A stretch of 64,000 nt of DNA from a virus, in IMG/VR virus record IMGVR_UViG_3300042453_004683, positions 30,134-94,133 of that record; one strand, written 5' to 3'. Positions 22,466-30,662 of this stretch are shown here, one piece after another (position 1 is the first letter of the stretch; each line of letters opens with the position of its first letter). A program made the position numbers and the translations under genes. Below the pieces are notes generated by a model, which saw only the letters and a list, made by a program, of their open reading frames with translations, made no database searches and had not been told where the DNA came from.

Positions 22466-22873
22466 ATGACCGCCGCCCCCGCCGCCTTCGACCCCTCCGC
22501 CGACAACACCCTTCCGCCTCCCCCGGAGACCATCGTGCTCGACTTCTACGTCATCGACAACATCCGCCGCCTCCCCCTCACCGTCGGCCCCAACGGTACC
22601 CCGTGCCCGACGGTGGGCTTCACGGACGATCCGCCCCAGGTCTTCCAGTCCCCCGACATCGACGGCGACCTCACCGTCCGCGTGGTCCGCCGCCACGTCG
22701 GCGCCACGGGCGACGTGGAGTGGGTCGACGTGGGCGACCCCGCCTACTCCCTCAAGGAGTTCCGCGCCATCACCGCCGGGCTGGTGTGCGACGGTGCGCT
22801 GACCCGCGCCGAGGCCGACGCGCTGGTCAACGAGGCGGCGGCGCTGATCGCCCGCCCGCAGGTGAGCGAGTGA
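22466..22873 (+). CDS. Hypothetical protein (135 aa)
   Basis: Unknown acidic protein with a strand-rich centre and a helical C-terminus. The leader CTGGAGTCTCCA precedes its ATG. Its TGA overlaps the GTG of the next gene. Confidence 0.65.
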   Translation: MTAAPAAFDPSADNTLPPPPETIVLDFYVIDNIRRLPLTVGPNGTPCPTVGFTDDPPQVFQSPDIDGDLTVRVVRRHVGATGDVEWVDVGDPAYSLKEFRAITAGLVCDGALTRAEADALVNEAAALIARPQVSE

Positions 22874-23163
22874 GGCTCGCCCGCGCCCGCCGGCGGCTGA
22901 CGCTACGCGGGCTGGTCGCCCTGCGGCCCACCGGGTTCGTCCGGCTGCCGATGGTGGCCGGCACCGTGCCGCGGCTGGTCCATCGGAGCAACGGGATGTT
23001 GTTCCTCGTGGTCCGCGAGGACCGCGTGTTCCCCGACATCGGCCGCTTCGGCCTGTCCATCGTCGACTACGTGCCCCGCCTCGACGGGCGGGCCAGCATC
23101 CGGCTGACCCGCCGCTGGCGCGGCTGCGCGGCCGATGGTACTGGTGTCGAGCTGCCCTTCTGA
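22870..23163 (+). CDS. Hypothetical basic protein (97 aa)
   Basis: Unknown. The N-terminus is Arg-rich and the rest strand-rich. The GTG start overlaps the upstream stop (GTGA), and translation is likely coupled. Confidence 0.6.
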   Translation: MRLARARRRLTLRGLVALRPTGFVRLPMVAGTVPRLVHRSNGMLFLVVREDRVFPDIGRFGLSIVDYVPRLDGRASIRLTRRWRGCAADGTGVELPF

Positions 23164-23199
23164 TTGTGTGATGACACTCACCCCTGGAGCACTGACACC

Positions 23200-23469
23200 A
23201 TGCCCCTCGCCCCCTACAACACGTCCCTCGACCTGCCCACCCTGTCCGGCATCCTGCCCGCCGACTTCGACCCGACCCTCTGGTCGACGCCGGAGCTGCG
23301 CGAGTACCCCGCCGACCCGACCTCGCCGGCCATCTGCGACGTGATGCTCTACTCGATCCACCTGGACACGCGCCGCTACGTCAACGTCGCCTTCGGGCGT
23401 GACCTCGCGGACATCATCGACCGGAACCCAGCGCACGCCGCCTGGATCAAGTCGGCGGTGAAGAAGTGA
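23200..23469 (+). CDS. Hypothetical protein (89 aa)
   Basis: Unknown small soluble protein. It follows a CTGGAG site. The GTGA at its end starts the next small membrane gene. Confidence 0.65.
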   Translation: MPLAPYNTSLDLPTLSGILPADFDPTLWSTPELREYPADPTSPAICDVMLYSIHLDTRRYVNVAFGRDLADIIDRNPAHAAWIKSAVKK

Positions 23470-23618
23470 GCGAGTTCCTGGTGCTCACCGGCATGGCGTG
23501 CTACGTCGTGGCCGGCGTCTGGTGGTCCGAGTTCGCTCGGATCACGCTCGACCAGCGGGTCGCGCGCCGGTTGGTGTGGGCAGTCATCGTCCCCGTCATC
23601 CTCTGCAATCTTCCCTGA
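23466..23618 (+). CDS. Small membrane protein (50 aa)
   Basis: GTG at 23466 overlaps the preceding TGA. The frame encodes two hydrophobic segments, FLVLTGMACYVVAGVWW and VWAVIVPVILCNL, separated by a basic loop (ITLDQRVARR). Coupling and composition suggest a real gene. It lies directly before thyA. Confidence 0.55.
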   Translation: MSEFLVLTGMACYVVAGVWWSEFARITLDQRVARRLVWAVIVPVILCNLP

Positions 23619-23632
23619 CAGGATCCCCGCTT

Positions 23633-24520
23633 ATGTTGACCATCGAACTCGACTACCTCGGCGTCCTCGGCAACCTCGTCGAACTGGCAGGGTCCGGTCA
23701 CGTCCGCCGCGGGCGAACCTCGACCCCGTGGGTGTCATTGTCGGCGCCCATCTTCATCGACTTCTACGTCGGCGCCGGCTGCCGGCTGCCGCTCCTGACC
23801 ACCAAGAAGATGCACACGCGCAGCATCCTCGCCGAGCTGGTCTGGTTCCTGCGCGGCGACACCAACGTGCGCTGGCTCCAGGCGCACGGCGTCACCATCT
23901 GGGACGAGTGGGCCGACGCCGCCGGCAACCTCGGCCCCGTCTACGGCCACCAGTGGCGGCGCTGGCGCGACGAGCGCAGCGGCACCAGCATCGACCAGGT
24001 GCAGCGCGTCATCGACGGCTGGCTTCGCGACCCCTACGACCGCGGCCTGGTCGTGTCCGCCTGGAACGTGGCCGACCTCGGCTCGATGGCGCTCCGTCCG
24101 TGCCACTACGCATGGCAGATCACCTGCCCGGAGCCGGGCGTGATGGACATCCACGTTCAGCAGCGCAGCGCCGACTGGTTCCTCGGCGTGCCGTACAACC
24201 TGGCCTCGTACTCGGCGCTCCTGATCCTGCTCGCCAAGGCGGTCGGCGTCACGCCAGGCACCGTCTGGTGGAGCGGGGCCGACTGCCACCTGTACCTGAA
24301 CCACGTCGAGGCCGCGCAGCGGCAGTTGGCGGTGCGGGCTGCGGCGCTGGAGAGCGCGTTCACGGGCACGGACAGGTACACCGCCCCGTGCCTCGTCGTC
24401 TCGGACGAGGCCGACATCTACTACGCCGTCACCGACGAGGGCGCGTTGACGCTGGACATGTTCGAGGTGACCGGCTACAACCCCGTGGGCCCGGTGATCC
24501 GTGCGCCCGTCGCCGTGTAG
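23633..24520 (+). CDS. thyA: Thymidylate synthase (ThyA family)
   Basis: ThyA makes dTMP from dUMP with methylene-tetrahydrofolate. The 295-aa protein has the folate/dUMP motif RSILAELVWFLRGDTN (63-78), the catalytic Cys157 in LRPCHYAWQ, the QRSADWFLGVPYN signature (177-189), the GADCHLYLNH segment (GDxH in most enzymes) and the canonical C-terminal IRAPVAV. Length is normal. It fits with the dihydrofolate reductase at 25861, which regenerates the folate this enzyme oxidises, and with dUTPase and ribonucleotide reductase elsewhere in the window. ATG at 23633 is 15 bases after the previous stop; the ribosome-binding site is weak (CAGGA). Confidence 0.97.
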   Translation: MLTIELDYLGVLGNLVELAGSGHVRRGRTSTPWVSLSAPIFIDFYVGAGCRLPLLTTKKMHTRSILAELVWFLRGDTNVRWLQAHGVTIWDEWADAAGNLGPVYGHQWRRWRDERSGTSIDQVQRVIDGWLRDPYDRGLVVSAWNVADLGSMALRPCHYAWQITCPEPGVMDIHVQQRSADWFLGVPYNLASYSALLILLAKAVGVTPGTVWWSGADCHLYLNHVEAAQRQLAVRAAALESAFTGTDRYTAPCLVVSDEADIYYAVTDEGALTLDMFEVTGYNPVGPVIRAPVAV

Positions 24521-24531
24521 GAGACTTGACC

Positions 24532-24630
24532 ATGAAGCCGTCTGACCTACTGCTGTCGCTCATGCCGAGCGTGATGTCCCTCGACGAACTCGCCGGCACG
24601 GTTGCGCACAACGTCCGCATCCGTTACTGA
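24532..24630 (+). CDS. Possible 32-aa peptide, or first part of a TGA-interrupted gene
   Basis: ATG at 24532 follows TAGGAG. The frame encodes MKPSDLLLSLMPSVMSLDEL and 12 more residues, then TGA at 24628-24630. The same frame continues open for 50 codons to 24783, so this and the next entry may be one gene. Confidence 0.4.
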   Translation: MKPSDLLLSLMPSVMSLDELAGTVAHNVRIRY

Positions 24631-24783
24631 TTGATCGTCAGCGGCTTCACCTACACCACCACGAGACACCACGTCATCGAATACTGCGGCGTCGGTGGCT
24701 TCTACATCAAGACGCCCGACTTCGCGATCAACCTCGACTTCACCCCGCGCTGGATGCGCACAACCACGACCGGAGGATACTGA
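24631..24783 (+). CDS. Open frame directly after an in-frame TGA (50 aa)
   Basis: The reading frame TTG ATC GTC AGC GGC continues without a break after the TGA at 24628. It encodes a strand-rich, aromatic sequence (SGFTYTTTRHHVIEYC; GGFYIKTPDFAINLDF) and ends with TGATG, overlapping the next gene. No ribosome-binding site supports a separate TTG start. The composition is that of real coding sequence, which suggests readthrough, a nonsense mutation or a second coupled gene. Confidence 0.4.
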   Translation: MIVSGFTYTTTRHHVIEYCGVGGFYIKTPDFAINLDFTPRWMRTTTTGGY

Positions 24784-25238
24784 TGGACAGCATCAAGAAC
24801 GAACTCATCCGTCTGCGGAACGAGGGCCGGATCGTGGCCGGCACCTGGAACGACACCCAGGTCATCCTCGTGATGGCGCCCGACCGCGTGGCCGACATCG
24901 ACGCCGAGATGCGGCGGCTGCACCTCAACCCCGTCGGCGAGCCCGAGCCTGAGTACGGCAACGTCACGCGCAGCTATGTCGCCGCTGACGCGGACGCGGC
25001 CTTGCCGGTTCCGGGGCTCGCCAACGCCTCCATGCGGCTGCTGAAGGCGGGCCTCGTCCGCAGCGTCTACCTCGACGTGCAGAATGGGCGCCTGCACGTC
25101 CTCTGCTACGTCAAGGAGGGCGACATCGCGGAGGTGAGCAGCGCCCTCGAAGACATCGGACTGCGCGTCGCTCCGGCCTACAGCGGCTGGGGCAGCACCG
25201 GGACCGAGTACGGCTGGGTCGGCTACCACCCCGCCTAA
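24783..25238 (+). CDS. Hypothetical protein (151 aa)
   Basis: Unknown soluble protein. It appears to hold two halves of similar pattern (helix, then strands), around residues 1-60 and 80-140. A GGAGG site lies at 24772-24776. It is convergent with, and overlaps by 4 bases, the minus-strand gene. Confidence 0.65.
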   Translation: MDSIKNELIRLRNEGRIVAGTWNDTQVILVMAPDRVADIDAEMRRLHLNPVGEPEPEYGNVTRSYVAADADAALPVPGLANASMRLLKAGLVRSVYLDVQNGRLHVLCYVKEGDIAEVSSALEDIGLRVAPAYSGWGSTGTEYGWVGYHPA

Positions 25239-25813
25239 TCTGCGGACACGTCGATGATGCCGTAGTCCTGGCCGGCAGCCCCGGCCGGGACGCTCACACC
25301 ACCAGCGCCACCAGCGCCACCAGCGCCGCCTCGCCCGGACACGATCGCCTCGGTGACGAGGCGGCCGATCTCGGCGAGGCGCTCGGCGTCCGTCGCCTCG
25401 ACCTTCTCGCCCGCGTACTTGCGCTCGGCGTCTGCGGCCTCCTTGCCGAACATGCCAGCGACAGCGAGTACCTCCTTCGCGGCCGCGACGCGCGCGTTCG
25501 CTGGAGCGTCCTCGTTCCCGGCGATGTCCATCAGCGTGTTCAGCGCGCTCTCGGCCAGGTCTACGGCGGTCGAGCGCAAGGCGAACCGCTGGCGGTTGAC
25601 ACCGTGCGCGTGCGCGGCGGCCAGCTCGCGGGTCACGCTGGTGCCGATGGCGATGTCCGCCTCCGTCAACCCCGTCTCGCTGGCGATGACGGCCATCGGG
25701 ACCGACGCCACCAGCATGTCGCGGACGCGCTGCACGAGCGCGAGGTCGGCAGTCCACGAGGCGGCGGCGGTGGCGTCGGCGGCTCGGGTGAGATAGGCGG
25801 TCCGCGGCGGCAT
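25235..25813 (-). CDS. HTH protein, possible small terminase subunit (192 aa)
   Basis: A helix-turn-helix-like segment (VIASETGLTEADIAIG, about residues 42-57) is followed by helices (ALRSTAVDLAESALNTLM and onward, 78-120) of the sort seen in small terminase subunits and related packaging adaptors. A flexible Gly/Ala linker (about 160-173, encoded by CACCAGCGC repeats at 25297-25328) precedes the C-terminal tail. It is an isolated minus-strand gene inside a plus-strand block and no large terminase is in the window, so the assignment is tentative. Confidence 0.5.
   Translation of the reverse strand: MPPRTAYLTRAADATAAASWTADLALVQRVRDMLVASVPMAVIASETGLTEADIAIGTSVTRELAAAHAHGVNRQRFALRSTAVDLAESALNTLMDIAGNEDAPANARVAAAKEVLAVAGMFGKEAADAERKYAGEKVEATDAERLAEIGRLVTEAIVSGRGGAGGAGGAGGVSVPAGAAGQDYGIIDVSAD
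25297..25328. repeat. Tandem 9-bp repeat CACCAGCGC (coding)
   Basis: About three and a half copies encode the Gly-Gly-Ala linker of the minus-strand HTH protein. Confidence 0.7.
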
Positions 25814-25860
25814 CTTTGTGGGCGTCTCCTACCCACCCCCATAACACGCGGGAGGTCCCT

Positions 25861-26289
25861 TTGCACCGCGACATCACGCTCATCCTGGCCTCAACGCTCG
25901 ACGGCTGCATCGCCCGCCCGGACGGTGCGCTGCCGATGCGCGACCCGGAGGACCTCCGCCACTTCCGCGCGCTGACGATGGGCACCGACTGCGTTGTTGG
26001 GCGTGTCACGGCTGACACACTGCCCGTGCTGAAGGGACGTCGCCTGCTGGTGATGAGCGGCGGCTGGACGACGGCCTACCGCGGCGAGCACGTCATCGTC
26101 GGCAGCGTCGAGGAGGCCATCAGCGAGCGGTACGTCGGCGAGCCGCTTCACGTCATCGGCGGCGCCCAGGTCTACGAGCTGTGGGCCGACATCGCCGACG
26201 GCGTGTCCGTCACCTGGCTCCCGATCGTGGGCGGCCCCGGCTGGATCCGGCTCGGACCGAAGATGCGGGAGAGATTATTGGTGGATTGA
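25861..26289 (+). CDS. folA: Dihydrofolate reductase
   Basis: The enzyme reduces dihydrofolate with NADPH, needed after ThyA. The 142-aa protein has the family pattern: the N-terminal ITLILASTLDGCIAR, the substrate segment ALPMRDPEDLRHF (most enzymes have LPW, here Met replaces Trp), the NADP-binding MGTDCVVGR, and VIGGAQVYELW near residue 110. It is somewhat shorter than typical 160-aa enzymes. The TTG start at 25861 follows GGGAGGT; an upstream frame to 25816 has no ribosome-binding site. It is divergent from the HTH gene. Confidence 0.88.
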   Translation: MHRDITLILASTLDGCIARPDGALPMRDPEDLRHFRALTMGTDCVVGRVTADTLPVLKGRRLLVMSGGWTTAYRGEHVIVGSVEEAISERYVGEPLHVIGGAQVYELWADIADGVSVTWLPIVGGPGWIRLGPKMRERLLVD

Positions 26290-26291
26290 GG

Positions 26292-26320
26292 TTGACGGCG
26301 GTGGAGGGCCGAGGTACTTG
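26292..26320 (+). promoter_or_regulatory. Sigma70-like promoter of the nuclease-methyltransferase gene
   Basis: TTGACG (26292-26297), 17 bases, TACTTG (26315-26320), followed by TGTGGA. The 20 bases from the spacer end through TGTGGA match those at 35204. A CGGCGGG/CCCGCCG hairpin (26329-26349) forms the 5' leader. Confidence 0.8.
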
Positions 26321-26382
26321 TGTGGAAGCGGCGGGCAGCGAACCCGCCGGGCACCCGACCCCGCAACACCAGGAGAACACGC

Positions 26383-28866
26383 ATGAGCAAGACCCTGACC
26401 GCCAGCCTGTCCCGTGCCGTCAACGAGAAGGACGTCGAGAACGCCTACCGCGCGGCCGTCACCGACGTGGTGGGACCGTCCGTCGCCTGGACGTCGCCGC
26501 ACCAGACCGACGGCGTGGCGACCTGGACGACCGCGCCCGCCACCGTCCGGCTGCTGCTGGAGGCGAAGTTCCAGCAGGACCTGAAGTCCCGCGTCGGCGC
26601 GTGCAACGTCCTCGGCCAGATGATCCTCTACCTCAAGCGGTTCGAGGCGGCCGGCGACGCCGTGCCGAACGTGCTCCTGGTCGGCGACAAGGACGAGTGC
26701 TTCGTCCTCTCCACCGACGCCGTGCGCGGCTTCCTGGCCCTCGACATCGACTGGTCCGTGGCGCCCAGCAAGGGCAACCCCGACCTCACCCGCGCGCTCG
26801 TCCAGGGCGTCAACCTCATGCCCTACGTCTACGACACGACCGGCGCCTTCAACTTCCGCGACGTCATCGCCAAGGTCGACGCGCTCGCCCAGGGCGTCGC
26901 GCACCAGGTCCGCGCCACGCCCTCCAACATCAGCGCCATCTTCGCCTACTGGCGTGACCGCGTGTTCCGCAAGGGCGACGGCAAGCACGCGCTCACCGCG
27001 ACCGAGCAGGTCGACGTGTTCCTGCGCTGCCTGTTCCTGCCGACCGACGTGGCGCTGCACCCCACCAAGAAGGGCGTCCTCATCGTCCCTGGCTACCAGG
27101 ACGGCGTGCTCGTGAACGCCGACCAGTACGCATCCTTCTTCAGCCACTTCGTCCAGGGCTACAAGCCCGCCGAGGTCGAGCACTTCTACGCCAACAAGGA
27201 CCGCCTCGTCGACGAGGACGACCGGCGCCGGCAGGGCGCGTTCTTCACGCCCGCGCTGTGGGTCGCGGAGGCGCACCGCGAGATGGACCGCGTGCTTGGC
27301 GAGGGCTGGCGGCGTGACTGCGTGGTGTGGGATCCGGCTGCCGGGACCGCCAACCTCACCCGGGACTACACGGACTGGGGCTGCCTGATCTCCTCGACGG
27401 CTGAGAAGGCCGACGTCAAGGTGATGCGCGAGAACCGCTGGGGCGGGCAGGTGTTCCACTACGACTTCCTGAACGACGACGCGCCCTCGCCGTTCTTCGG
27501 CCCCGACGACGGCGACAACCGCATCCCGTCCGCCGTGGACCGCGTGCTCCGCGAGGCTGCGAAGGCGGGCAAGCGGCTGGTGTTCCTGGCGAACCCGCCG
27601 TACGGTACTGCGGGTGTTCTGGGCAAGGACAGCAAAGAGGGGATTGCGACCAACGCCACGAACGGTCACATGAAGAAGGCAAAGATGGGCAAGGCGGCAA
27701 GCCAGCTCTACGCGCAGTTCATGTTCCGGTTCATGCAGATCGCGCAGCAGTACGGGTTCACGCGCACGACGGTCGGCCTGTTCAGTCCGCTGAACCACAT
27801 GTGCAGCGGCTCCTACGCCAGGTTCCGCCAGTGGTGGTACGCGCGGAACGCCTACCAGGGCGGCTTCATGTTCCAGGCGTCGCACTTCGCCGACGTGTCC
27901 GGCGCGTGGGGCATCTCCTTCACCGTCTGGTCGGAGGGCACGACGCCCCTCAACCGCGACATCGAGATCGACCTGCGTGACGTCGCCGACTTCCAGGTGC
28001 GGAGGATCGGCGGGAAGATGCTCGCCGCCCCTGATGGTCGAGGGGCGACGGACTGGCTGGCTGAAAGTGCTTCAAGCCCCAACGCGGACGCACCAAAGTT
28101 CTCCAGCGGGCTGAACCTGTCCGATGCGTGGGACGGCGGCTGGCGCTCTGACGCGATCTGCGGCTTCGTCGCAAAGGCCAACTGCCCGCAGCAGCAGCAG
28201 ATTGTGTTCTGGCTGTCGGGACCGTTGACCGACAAGCGTACGAAGACGTCGATCGTCTGCGACAACCGGGCGTGGCGCCGTGCCGTCGCCCTGTTCGGTG
28301 CGCGGAAGCTGGTGACCGGCAACTGGATCAACGACAAGGACGAGTACCTCGCCCCCGACGAGGCCGCCGCCGGCTACGACCAGTGGGTCAACGACTGCCA
28401 CATCTACGCCCTGCTCCACCCGTCCAACAACTGCACGGCCATGCGCGACGTGCAGTACAAGGGCAAGTCCTGGCGCATCAAGAACAACTGGTTCTGGCGC
28501 ACCCGCACGGACACGCTCGCCGCCACCAACACCGTCAACACCGGCGGGCTCTACCGCGACGCGCGTGCCGAGAACGAGGACGCCTACTTCGCCAAGGTGA
28601 TCGACGGGCTGGCGCTTAGCGACGACGCCCGGCGCGTCCTCGACCTGGTGGACACGCTCTGGCTCAAGAGCCTCGACGTCAGGGAGGACTTCGCCGCGGG
28701 CCACCCCGACCTCCACCTGATGGCGCACGACGCCGGCGTCTACCAGCTCAAGCAGCTCTGGAAGGCGCTGTACCCGACGGAGTGGGAGGAGATCCGCGCG
28801 GCGCACAAGGCGCTCGCCGACCGCCTCCGGGATGGCGTCTACGACTACGGCTTCCTCCGCCGGTAG
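26383..28866 (+). CDS. Nuclease-N6-adenine methyltransferase fusion (type IIG/PglX-like)
   Basis: This 827-aa protein combines an N-terminal PD-(D/E)XK-type segment with a gamma-class amino-methyltransferase. In the N-terminal part Asp43 and the Glu60-Ala-Lys62 pair (LLLEAKF) are followed by a helix (VLGQMILYLKRF), the usual layout of such nucleases. The methyltransferase has motif X RRRQGAFFTP (281-290), motif I DPAAGT (317-322) and the catalytic NPPY (404-407). The remaining 400 residues would hold target recognition. This is the architecture of type IIG restriction-modification enzymes. Whether the nuclease is active in the phage is not shown. The gene is monocistronic-looking, with its own promoter and leader hairpin. 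ATG at 26383 follows CCAGGAGA. Confidence 0.85.
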   Translation: MSKTLTASLSRAVNEKDVENAYRAAVTDVVGPSVAWTSPHQTDGVATWTTAPATVRLLLEAKFQQDLKSRVGACNVLGQMILYLKRFEAAGDAVPNVLLVGDKDECFVLSTDAVRGFLALDIDWSVAPSKGNPDLTRALVQGVNLMPYVYDTTGAFNFRDVIAKVDALAQGVAHQVRATPSNISAIFAYWRDRVFRKGDGKHALTATEQVDVFLRCLFLPTDVALHPTKKGVLIVPGYQDGVLVNADQYASFFSHFVQGYKPAEVEHFYANKDRLVDEDDRRRQGAFFTPALWVAEAHREMDRVLGEGWRRDCVVWDPAAGTANLTRDYTDWGCLISSTAEKADVKVMRENRWGGQVFHYDFLNDDAPSPFFGPDDGDNRIPSAVDRVLREAAKAGKRLVFLANPPYGTAGVLGKDSKEGIATNATNGHMKKAKMGKAASQLYAQFMFRFMQIAQQYGFTRTTVGLFSPLNHMCSGSYARFRQWWYARNAYQGGFMFQASHFADVSGAWGISFTVWSEGTTPLNRDIEIDLRDVADFQVRRIGGKMLAAPDGRGATDWLAESASSPNADAPKFSSGLNLSDAWDGGWRSDAICGFVAKANCPQQQQIVFWLSGPLTDKRTKTSIVCDNRAWRRAVALFGARKLVTGNWINDKDEYLAPDEAAAGYDQWVNDCHIYALLHPSNNCTAMRDVQYKGKSWRIKNNWFWRTRTDTLAATNTVNTGGLYRDARAENEDAYFAKVIDGLALSDDARRVLDLVDTLWLKSLDVREDFAAGHPDLHLMAHDAGVYQLKQLWKALYPTEWEEIRAAHKALADRLRDGVYDYGFLRR

Positions 28867-28869
28867 CTG

Positions 28870-28898
28870 TTGACGTCGGACGGATCAACAGATACACC
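28870..28898 (+). promoter_or_regulatory. Sigma70-like promoter of the cupin gene
   Basis: TTGACG (28870-28875), 17 bases, TACACC (28893-28898). A CCTGGCG/CGCCGGG hairpin (28906-28926) follows in the leader. Confidence 0.7.
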
Positions 28899-28959
28899 AA
28901 CAGTGCCTGGCGCCATCGACGCCGGGCGCCCCCAACCCACCAGCAGGAGAACCACCACC

Positions 28960-29622
28960 ATGTTCCTCAACCCGACCGCGCTCAACAACTTCATGGCCGC
29001 CCTGGCCGACGCCCGCCGCACCATCGAGGAGCGCGCCGTTGCGCTCGGGACGACGCTCAGCGACGACGACCTGAAGGCGCTCGCCACCGGCGGCAGCACC
29101 AACACCGGCTGGCTCGGCAGCATCCCCGTCCACATCCCCGACGGGAAGGGCGGCGCCTACAAGACCGAGTGGACGCTGTTCGACCACCCGCAGATCGGCA
29201 CCGTCAAGCTGAACTTCTGGCACGCGCCCGACCCGCGGCGCATCCCGCACAACCACCCGTGGCGGTACGAGTACCAGTCGTTCGAGTCGCGCATCATCTC
29301 GGGCGGCTTCAAGGAGACGTGCTACCGCGAGTCGCCGACCGGGCTCTACTACTCGTTCGAGAAGTACGTCTACCCGGATGGCCTCTACAACGTGAACTCC
29401 ACTGATGACGGCATCTACCACACCGTCGATGAGGTCGAGCCCGGCACCATCACGCTGATGGTCTGCGGGCCCCGCAAGCCGGAGTGGGGCTACCTCTTGC
29501 TCGGTGAGCGTGATGAGAACGGCTACTTCACCGGCGAGGAGGTCCGCTTCGACGACCCGCGCGTCGCCGACCCGGGCTTCCGCGAGGCGTTCCTGGTGCT
29601 CAACCCGATGAAGCGGAAGTAG
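28960..29622 (+). CDS. Cupin-like protein (220 aa)
   Basis: Residues around 95-165 carry a cupin-type metal signature: HNHPW, a Glu in SFESRIISGGF, and a later His in YHTVDEVEPGTITLMVCGP. The first 55 residues are helical. Cupins include oxygenases, isomerases and simple binding proteins, and the substrate here is unknown. It has its own promoter and is followed by a strong terminator, so it forms a single-gene unit. ATG at 28960 follows CAGGAGA. Confidence 0.65.
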   Translation: MFLNPTALNNFMAALADARRTIEERAVALGTTLSDDDLKALATGGSTNTGWLGSIPVHIPDGKGGAYKTEWTLFDHPQIGTVKLNFWHAPDPRRIPHNHPWRYEYQSFESRIISGGFKETCYRESPTGLYYSFEKYVYPDGLYNVNSTDDGIYHTVDEVEPGTITLMVCGPRKPEWGYLLLGERDENGYFTGEEVRFDDPRVADPGFREAFLVLNPMKRK

Positions 29623-29661
29623 ATACAGGCCACACACGCGCCAGCGCGTCCAGACGCCGCC

Positions 29662-29702
29662 AGGCCAGGCCGGGTTCACAGCCCGCCCTGGCCTTCGCCT
29701 TT
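29662..29702 (+). terminator. Rho-independent terminator after the cupin gene
   Basis: AGGCCAGGCCGGG pairs with the CCCGCCCTGGCCT arm (one C-C mismatch) around a 7-base loop, followed by TCGCCTTT. Confidence 0.8.
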
Positions 29703-29880
29703 GGGGCGAGCGCGCCTTCCCGGCCCCGTTCTGTGCAACGGCGGCCCCGTCCTGCCCCGCCCTCGCCCGCCCCTCGCCCGCCCCTCCTGTAGTATTCCAG
29801 GAGCACGGAGGACGACTGCCCCTCGCGAGGTACGGCTGCCGCTCGGACCCACGGTGCCACGCGCCACGTCTCTCTCTACG

Positions 29881-29902
29881 ATCTTAGGAGGATAGTGGAT
29901 CA
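29881..29902 (+). repeat. Dispersed repeat, box 1 (copy at 29.9 kb)
   Basis: Identical over 22 bp to the minus strand of 11411-11432; it includes GGAGGATAGTGGATCA. Confidence 0.85.
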
Positions 29903-29908
29903 GGCGGT

Positions 29909-29940
29909 TGTCAACATTCGCCGCTGCCCACGGCGTTCTC
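29909..29940 (+). repeat. Dispersed repeat, box 2 (copy at 29.9 kb)
   Basis: Starts TGTCAACATTCGCCGCTGCC and ends ACGGCGTTCTC. CGCCG and CGGCG form a 5-bp dyad. The second half recurs almost exactly at 53642-53666. Confidence 0.8.
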
Positions 29941-30159
29941 ATGCGGTCGAGGGCAGTCCTGTACGGTATCAACCCGATACGTTTCGGCCTCCCTTTGGCG
30001 CGTCGCGCATAGTGGATCGGACGCCGAGCCACCATCGTAGCCGACCGGCAACCGGCGAGAACACCGTAACCGCAGGCGAAAGTGGAAACCGTGCGGGCCA
30101 ACATCGCACCGGAAGCGGCTTGCTCCAGCGCGCCGACACGCCATCCGCGAGGAACATCC

Positions 30160-30188
30160 TTGCACGGTTACGTCCGGCGTGTTACTGG
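30160..30188 (+). promoter_or_regulatory. Sigma70-like promoter of the winged-helix gene
   Basis: TTGCAC (30160-30165), 17 bases, TACTGG (30183-30188). A GCCGC/GCGGC hairpin follows in the leader. Confidence 0.65.
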
Positions 30189-30269
30189 AGGGGCGGCCGC
30201 ATCGTGCGGCATGTTCACCCCCCGCTGCCGGCGCCTCCGCCGCCAGCCCCTTCACACTGGAGACCCGCC

Positions 30270-30626
30270 ATGTCCGACACCGAGACCTCCGCCGTCGACA
30301 CCGAGACCGCCGCCACCTCCACGCGGAAGACGCTCGCCCTGAGCCTCCGCATCCTCGCCCGCGAGCTGGGCGACAACGTGTTCGACATCAACACCGCCGC
30401 CGCCACGCTCAGCATCGGCCGCAACGGCATCAACGCGAAGCTCAACGCGCTGATGCGCTCCGGCGCCGTCGAGCGCGTCGAGCGCGGCCGCTACCGCATC
30501 AGCACCTGCCTCAGCATCGACGAGATCGCCGACGCCCTCGACGCCTCCGACGGCCGCCGGAAGTCCTGGACCGACGAGCGCCGGCAGAAGGCGAGCGAGA
30601 CCCGCAAGGCCCGCAGCGCCGCGTGA
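30270..30626 (+). CDS. Winged-helix DNA-binding protein (118 aa)
   Basis: Residues 20-80 read as a winged helix-turn-helix: LSLRILARELG, then DINTAAATLSIGRNGINAKL as recognition helix region and AVERVERGRYRIS as the wing. The first 18 residues are acidic Thr/Ser-rich and the C-terminus is basic (SETRKARSAA). It is the best candidate for a transcription regulator in the window. It lies directly downstream of the dispersed repeat at 29.9 kb, which it might bind; that is only inferred from position. Confidence 0.65.
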   Translation: MSDTETSAVDTETAATSTRKTLALSLRILARELGDNVFDINTAAATLSIGRNGINAKLNALMRSGAVERVERGRYRISTCLSIDEIADALDASDGRRKSWTDERRQKASETRKARSAA

Positions 30627-30662
30627 TGCGAGGTGGCGGGCGTGGAGGTCGCAAGCCCTCCC

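Larger units (their letters stand above)
29703..30159. other. Non-coding stretch with the second dispersed-repeat copy
   Basis: No gene is supported between the terminator and the promoter at 30160. The stretch holds box 1 and box 2 of the dispersed repeat, a partial extra box 1 (ATAGTGGATCG, 30010-30020), and an inverted ACACCG-type copy of the box-2 end near 30055-30072. It is less GC-rich than its surroundings. Confidence 0.6.
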
